DNA of 64,000 bases, from assembly GCF_946221635.1 (NCBI RefSeq), contig NZ_CAMIHB010000009.1:62001-126000 (forward strand), read 5' to 3'. The DNA is from an uncultured Rhodoferax sp. Lineage in GTDB: Bacteria; Pseudomonadota; Gammaproteobacteria; Burkholderiales; Burkholderiaceae_C. Shown in pieces: positions 60,001 to 64,000 of the stretch. The translations under genes and the position numbers were made by a program. The notes under the pieces are model-generated. The model was not told the origin of the DNA. It saw only the letters and a list, made by a program, of their open reading frames with translations, and searched no databases. Numbering within the stretch: the stretch's first letter is position 1; each line of letters starts with the position of its first letter.

Positions 60001-60961
60001 CCCCGACGACACGCTGGACCGCGCCAACAGCGATGTGGTGCTCATCGTGGACGACGTGCCCGACAACCTCTCGGTGCTGCACGACGCGCTGGACGAGTCG
60101 GGCTACACCGTGCTCATCGCCACCTCCGGCGAGGCCGCGCTGCAGCGCGCCAGCCAGGGCCTGCCCGACGTCATCCTGCTCGACGCCATGATGCCCGGCA
60201 TGGACGGCTTCGAGGTGGCACGCCGCCTCAAGGCCGCGCCGCAGACCACACACATCCCCATCATTTTCATGACCGGTTTGACGGAGACTGAGTACCTCGT
60301 CGCGGCGCTGGAGAGCGGCGGCGTGGACTATGTGACCAAGCCCATCAAGCCCAAGGAAGTGCTGGCACGCATGGGGGTGCACCTGGCCGGCGCGCGGGAG
60401 CGGCGCCAGACGCGCAACGCGCTCGACGCCTTTGGCTACGCCACCATCACCGTGCGCGCGGCCGATGGCTGCCTGATGTGGCAGACCCCGCTGGCGCGCG
60501 AGCTGCTGGAGCGCTACTGCGGCACCCAGGCGCCGCAGACGCCGCCCGAGGTGCTGGCTTGGCTGCAGGCTTGCCTGCAGACCTTGGCGCGCGGTGCGGA
60601 ACCGGCCAAGCTCAGTCTGGAGCGCGGCCCCAAGCGCCTCACCTTCCGCCTGCACCAACAGATTGGCGACAGCGATGCCGGCGGCGACTGGCTCATCGTC
60701 ATGCGCGAGGTGTCCGACACCGCGGTCATCGAGGCCATGAGCCTGTCCTTCAAGCTCACCGCCAAGGAGGCCGAGGTGCTCTACTGGGTCGTCAAGGGCA
60801 AAACCAACAAGGACATCGGCGACATCCTGGGCAGCAGCCCCATGACGGTGAAGAAGCACCTGGAGCGCGTGTTCGTGAAGCTGGGCGTGGAGACCCGTAC
60901 CGCAGCGGCCGGCATGGCCATGTCGCGCATCCGGCAGTTGCACCCGCAGTTCGAGGGCTAG
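59978..60961 (+). CDS. LuxR-type response regulator
   Basis: A 327-residue protein. The receiver (about 18-135) shows VLIVDDVPDNLSVLHDALDE and the phosphorylated Asp in VILLDAMMPGMDG. A middle part (150-250) is unrecognised. The LuxR HTH at about 255-320 shows LTAKEAEVLYWVVKGKTNKD and SPMTVKKHLERVFVKLGV. The ATG overlaps the end of the kinase gene by 23 bases, so the two form one signalling pair. It is a likely regulator of the urease or related nitrogen genes. Confidence 0.9.
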   Translation: MQAPLLSDPDDTLDRANSDVVLIVDDVPDNLSVLHDALDESGYTVLIATSGEAALQRASQGLPDVILLDAMMPGMDGFEVARRLKAAPQTTHIPIIFMTGLTETEYLVAALESGGVDYVTKPIKPKEVLARMGVHLAGARERRQTRNALDAFGYATITVRAADGCLMWQTPLARELLERYCGTQAPQTPPEVLAWLQACLQTLARGAEPAKLSLERGPKRLTFRLHQQIGDSDAGGDWLIVMREVSDTAVIEAMSLSFKLTAKEAEVLYWVVKGKTNKDIGDILGSSPMTVKKHLERVFVKLGVETRTAAAGMAMSRIRQLHPQFEG

Positions 60962-60988
60962 TGGAAGGCGCGGCCTAGAATGGTCGCC

Positions 60989-61504
60989 ATGCCCAGATAC
61001 GTCGCCTTCCTGCGCGGTGTCAGCCCCATGAACGCCAAGATGCCCGAGCTCAAACGGGCATTCGAGGCAGTGGGGTTCACCAACGTCAAGACCGTGTTGT
61101 CCAGCGGCAATGTGGTGTTCGATGCGCGCAAGAGCACGGAGGCAGCGCTGGAGCGCAAGGCCGAGGCGGCCATGGCCGCTGCGCTGGACCGCAGCTTCTA
61201 CACCATCGTCCGCCCCGTCAGTGTGCTGGAAGCCTTGCTGGCCACCAACCCGTATGCCCATGCCGAGTTGGCACCGCAGTCCAAGCGCGTGGTGAGTTTT
61301 CTGCGCGCGGCGCCGGCAGCCGTGCCAACGTTGCCGGTGGTGCTGGAAGACGCGCAGATCGTCAGCGTGATCGGGCGTGAGGTGTTTTGCAGCTATGTGC
61401 CGGGCGATACCGGGCCGGCGTTCATGCGCCTGATTGAGAAGACCTTTGGCCAGGACATCACCACGCGCACCTGGGAGAGCATGCGCAAGTGTGCGGCCGC
61501 CTGA
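60989..61504 (+). CDS. DUF1697 family protein
   Basis: A 171-residue protein. RYVAFLRGVSPMNAKMPELK at the start, VKTVLSSGNVVFDARK and the ending FGQDITTRTWESMRKCAA match DUF1697. Function unknown. I chose ATG 60989, matching the family start; ATG 60980 is also in frame. A TAGAAT lies at 60976-60981. Confidence 0.88.
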   Translation: MPRYVAFLRGVSPMNAKMPELKRAFEAVGFTNVKTVLSSGNVVFDARKSTEAALERKAEAAMAAALDRSFYTIVRPVSVLEALLATNPYAHAELAPQSKRVVSFLRAAPAAVPTLPVVLEDAQIVSVIGREVFCSYVPGDTGPAFMRLIEKTFGQDITTRTWESMRKCAAA

Positions 61505-61532
61505 GCGGCAAGGAAGCGACGACAATCGCCGC

Positions 61533-61796
61533 ATGCGCACCGAAGTCCCCAAGCCCGCCCCCGCCCAGCAAGCCAACAACCCACTGCACGGCAAGACGCT
61601 GGAGGCCATCGTGACCGAGCTGGTGGACTACTTCGGCTGGGAAGAGTTGGGCGAACGCATCCCGATCCGTTGCTTCAACCTGGACCCGAGTGTGTCGTCC
61701 AGCCTGCGGTTTTTGCGCAAAACGCCCTGGGCGCGGGACAAGGTGGAGGGGCTGTACCTCTTCATGTTGCGCGAACAGCGCCGTTCAGGGCGCTGA
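61533..61796 (+). CDS. VF530-type DNA-binding protein
   Basis: An 87-residue protein. NPLHGKTLEAIVTELVDYFG, ERIPIRCFNLDPSVSSSLRF and RKTPWARDKVEGLYL match the VF530 (DUF2132) family, small helical proteins thought to bind DNA. Start ATG 61533; the frame is open to 61434 inside the preceding gene. Confidence 0.92.
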   Translation: MRTEVPKPAPAQQANNPLHGKTLEAIVTELVDYFGWEELGERIPIRCFNLDPSVSSSLRFLRKTPWARDKVEGLYLFMLREQRRSGR

Positions 61797-61819
61797 GCCC
61801 GACCGTTCATCGATTTTCA

Positions 61820-61912
61820 GGGGGGAAGAAGGGTATTTCCAGGAACTAATTCGTTCACTGAATTTGAATTGAATCATCAATCGAATTCAAAATGAATCAA
61901 GCATTGCCCCCC
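61820..61912. promoter_or_regulatory. AT-rich promoter region with nested inverted repeats
   Basis: TTGAATT 61864-61870 and AATTCAA 61884-61890 are exact inverted repeats 13 bp apart; GGGGGG 61820-61825 and CCCCCC 61907-61912 flank them. The region lies before the cytochrome b561 / YceI / YceI operon and probably holds its promoter and an operator. The binding protein is unknown. Confidence 0.4.
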
Positions 61913-61925
61913 TAGACTTGCGGCC

Positions 61926-62504
61926 ATGCTGACTGCAAGCCTCTCCTCTTCCGAACCTCCCGCGGCCCGCTACAGCCTGGTGGCGATTGCGCTGCACTGG
62001 CTCCTGGCCCTGGCCATCCTGGGCCTGTTTGGCGTGGGCCTGTACATGACCGACCTTCCCTTTTCGCCGGCCCGGCTCAAGCTCTACAACTGGCACAAAT
62101 GGGCCGGCATGAGCATCCTGGCGCTCTCCATCTTGCGCCTGCTGTGGCGCATCACGCACCGCCCACCCGTCTTGCCGGACCCGATTGCCGACGCCATGCC
62201 CGTGTGGCAGCGTTGGGCCCACCACGGTACGCACCACGCGCTGTACGCGCTGTTCTTTCTTGTTCCGCTGATCGGCTGGGCCTACAGCTCGGCGGCGGGC
62301 TTTCCCATCGTGGTGTTTGGCGTGCTGCCCATGCCTGATCTGCTGCCCGTGGACAAGGCCCTGGCCGAACTCATCAAGCCCTGGCACGAGATCAGCGCCT
62401 TCGCGTTGGTGGGGCTGGCCTTGCTGCATATCGCCGCAGCACTCAAGCACCACTGGGTGGACCGCGATGGGTTGTTGGGCCGCATGCTGCCCAGCCGCGG
62501 CTGA
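61926..62504 (+). CDS. cytochrome b561-type membrane protein
   Basis: A 192-residue protein with four membrane segments. Heme His ligands sit in VAIALHWLLALAI, YNWHKWAGMSILAL, HHGTHHALYALFFLVP and ALLHIAAALKHHW. It carries electrons between quinone and periplasmic partners; the family is often linked to YceI genes, as here. Confidence 0.93.
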   Translation: MLTASLSSSEPPAARYSLVAIALHWLLALAILGLFGVGLYMTDLPFSPARLKLYNWHKWAGMSILALSILRLLWRITHRPPVLPDPIADAMPVWQRWAHHGTHHALYALFFLVPLIGWAYSSAAGFPIVVFGVLPMPDLLPVDKALAELIKPWHEISAFALVGLALLHIAAALKHHWVDRDGLLGRMLPSRG

Positions 62505-62537
62505 GATTCCGAATCTTCTTTTTCCTACGGAGTGTTT

Positions 62538-63110
62538 ATGTTGTCTTCCCGCGTTGTGATGGCGGCCGTGGTGGCCGTTTCCGCCCTGGGCGCTACCCAG
62601 GCCCAAGCCGAGCAAAAGCTGGTCTCGGCGCAAAGTGAAATCAATTTCGCGATCAAGCAGATGGGTGTGTCGGTCGATGGCCGCTTCAAGAAATTTGATG
62701 CGCAGATCGCCTTCGACCCCGCCAAGCTCGACGCCTCCAAGATCGCCTTCACGGTGGACGTGGGCAGCGCCACCATGGGGTCGCCCGAGAGCGATTCCGA
62801 GCTGCCCAAGGCCAGCTGGTTCAACGCGGCCAAGTTCCCCCAGGCCACCTTCCAGTCCACCAGCATCAAGGCGCTGGGTGGCGGCAAGTTCGATGTGAGC
62901 GGCAAGCTCAGCATCAAGGGCACCAGCCGCGACGTGACCGTGCCCGTGGCCATGACCCAGGCCGGCGGCACCACCACGGCCACCGGCACCTTCGCGCTCA
63001 AGCGCCTGGCCTACAAGATCGGCGAGAACGAGTGGGCCGACACCTCCATGGTGGCCGACGACGTGCAAGTCAAGTTCAAGCTCGCGCTGACCGGCGTGGG
63101 CAAGCTCTGA
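62538..63110 (+). CDS. YceI family periplasmic protein (first copy)
   Basis: A 190-residue exported protein. Signal peptide 1-25 ends AQA. The lipocalin-like barrel shows EINFAIKQMGVSVDGRFKKF and LSIKGTSRDVTVPVAMTQ. YceI proteins bind polyisoprenoids such as quinone precursors. ATG 62538 is set by ACGGAG at 62527-62532. It lies 33 bases after the b561 gene. Confidence 0.93.
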   Translation: MLSSRVVMAAVVAVSALGATQAQAEQKLVSAQSEINFAIKQMGVSVDGRFKKFDAQIAFDPAKLDASKIAFTVDVGSATMGSPESDSELPKASWFNAAKFPQATFQSTSIKALGGGKFDVSGKLSIKGTSRDVTVPVAMTQAGGTTTATGTFALKRLAYKIGENEWADTSMVADDVQVKFKLALTGVGKL

Positions 63111-63155
63111 GTTTTCCGGTTTCCCTTTCAATCCAACCCATCAGGAGTTTTTTCC

Positions 63156-63728
63156 ATGCGTACCACTTTGATCGCCGCCGTCCTGGCCGCTTCCGCGTTT
63201 GCCGGTGTTGCCCACGCTGAAGTCGGCAGCTACAGCCTGGACCCCAGCCACTCGTTCTCCCGCTTCTCCTACAACCACCTGGGCCTGTCCACCCAGCTCA
63301 GCCGCTTCAACAGCTCCACCGGCACCATCACGCTGGACAAGGCCGCCAAGACCGGCTCGGTGGACGTGGTCATCGACACCAAGTCGGTGGACACCGGCTT
63401 CACCGCCTTCAACGGCCACATCCAGGGCGAAGACTTCCTGGACACCGCCAAGTACCCCACGGCCACCTACAAGTCCACCAAGGTGGTGTTTGAAGGCGAC
63501 AAGCCCGTGGCCATCGAAGGCAACCTGACCCTCAAGGGCGTGACCAAGCCCGTGACGCTGAAGATCAACAACTTCGTGCTGGCCCAGCACCCCATGGCCA
63601 AGAAGGAAGTGATTGGTGCCGACGCCACCGCCGTCATCAAGCGCAGCGAATTCAACGCTGGCAAGCTGGCACCCTATGTGGGCGACGACGTGACCATCAC
63701 GGTCTCCGTCGAAGCCATCAAGCAGTAA
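63156..63728 (+). CDS. YceI family periplasmic protein (second copy)
   Basis: A 190-residue exported protein with signal peptide 1-22 (ending AHA) and the YceI barrel (YSLDPSHSFSRFSYNHLGLS, LTLKGVTKPVTLKINNF). It equals the first copy in length but differs much in sequence, so the pair is an old duplication. A terminator follows at 63751. Confidence 0.94.
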   Translation: MRTTLIAAVLAASAFAGVAHAEVGSYSLDPSHSFSRFSYNHLGLSTQLSRFNSSTGTITLDKAAKTGSVDVVIDTKSVDTGFTAFNGHIQGEDFLDTAKYPTATYKSTKVVFEGDKPVAIEGNLTLKGVTKPVTLKINNFVLAQHPMAKKEVIGADATAVIKRSEFNAGKLAPYVGDDVTITVSVEAIKQ

Positions 63729-63750
63729 GCGCGGTTCCGCGCCTTGCCCA

Positions 63751-63776
63751 AGCCAGCCCACGCGGCTGGCTTTTTT
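63751..63776 (+). terminator. rho-independent terminator after the YceI operon
   Basis: An eight-pair stem (63751-63758 with 63764-63771) with a five-base loop is followed by T at 63771-63776. Confidence 0.88.
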
Positions 63777-63792
63777 CTGTCACCATGCCCCC

Positions 63793-64000
63793 ATGTCGTC
63801 CCCTGCCTCCCCGGTGATCGCCCAGGCCCGCGCGCTGCGCTGGGCGCCGGCTGGCCAGACCGTGCTGGACCTCAGTGCGCTGCAGATTCCCGCCGGCGTG
63901 GGCTGGGTCGGCGGTGGCGAAGGGCGGGGCAAGAGCAGCCTGCTGCGCGCCCTGGCCGGTGCGCTGCCGCTGCCCGGCAGCCATCTGCAGATCGGTGGGC
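63793..64000 (+). CDS. ATP-binding protein, ABC-transporter-like (3' end outside window)
   Basis: The first 69 residues only. GGGEGRGKSSLLRALAG at about 41-57 is a Walker-A motif in the ABC style, preceded by a short strand region (LDLSALQIPAGVGWVG). It starts at ATG 63793, 16 bases after the terminator. Subfamily and substrate cannot be told from the part seen. Confidence 0.65.
   Translation, partial: MSSPASPVIAQARALRWAPAGQTVLDLSALQIPAGVGWVGGGEGRGKSSLLRALAGALPLPGSHLQIGG

Overview
The window is GC-rich chromosomal DNA from a betaproteobacterium, most likely a member of the Comamonadaceae (Acidovorax, Rhodoferax, Polaromonas and relatives). I infer this from the gene content, from conserved neighbourhoods such as yicC / kinase / PP2C phosphatase / rph / rdgB / hemW, and from two dispersed intergenic repeat types that I remember as common in that family. 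No database search was possible, so the genus is open.

Bases 1 to about 10198 are the right part of an integrated mobile element. It ends at a 46-base 3' fragment of a tRNA-Met gene, next to a tyrosine integrase. Its left end lies outside the window. Its backbone (integrase, AlpA-like excisionase, DUF3987 replication protein, ribbon-helix-helix-like protein, coiled-coil protein, terminase-small-subunit-like HTH protein) runs leftward. A 9-bp iteron-like repeat cluster follows the replication gene. This looks like a phage satellite or a small integrative element. The far left carries lower-GC cargo: an XRE regulator faces an operon of an immunity-like membrane protein fused to a FliL domain, a secreted HEYGH metallopeptidase and a NERD nuclease-like protein. 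Two operator-like palindromes lie between regulator and operon. This is the best candidate in the window for an undescribed system.

Bases 10200 to 33543 are host metabolism. They hold an AsmA protein and a leftward eight-gene NAD salvage cluster (pncA, pncB, a NADAR protein, pnuC, nadR, nadE, nadM, a HAD hydrolase) with divergent nrtR. An RND efflux pair follows. Next is a LiuR-like MerR regulator with an acyl-CoA carboxylase / acyl-CoA dehydrogenase / enoyl-CoA hydratase / biotin carboxylase / BKACE operon for branched or isoprenoid acyl-CoA breakdown.

Bases 33600 to 43930 hold housekeeping genes: tRNA-Arg, greB, spoT, rpoZ, gmk, yicC, a Ser/Thr kinase and phosphatase pair, rph, rdgB, hemW and a CBS protein. 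Bases 43934 to 48600 hold an MFS transporter and an unusual envelope set of two secreted FecR-domain proteins and a TPR/beta-barrel protein.

Bases 48761 to 61000 hold tRNA-Ser and the urease cluster ureA-ureJ-ureB-ureC-...-ureE-ureF-ureG. It is interrupted by a GNAT enzyme, an AbrB/Doc toxin-antitoxin pair and a serine hydrolase. No ureD is present. A permease-histidine kinase hybrid and a LuxR-type response regulator diverge from ureA. The right end holds DUF1697, VF530, cytochrome b561, two YceI proteins and the start of an ATP-binding protein.

A family of about 45-bp dispersed repeats, seen eight times, has become part of genes: it encodes most of the UreJ signal peptide, part of an enoyl-CoA hydratase N-terminus and several stop codons.
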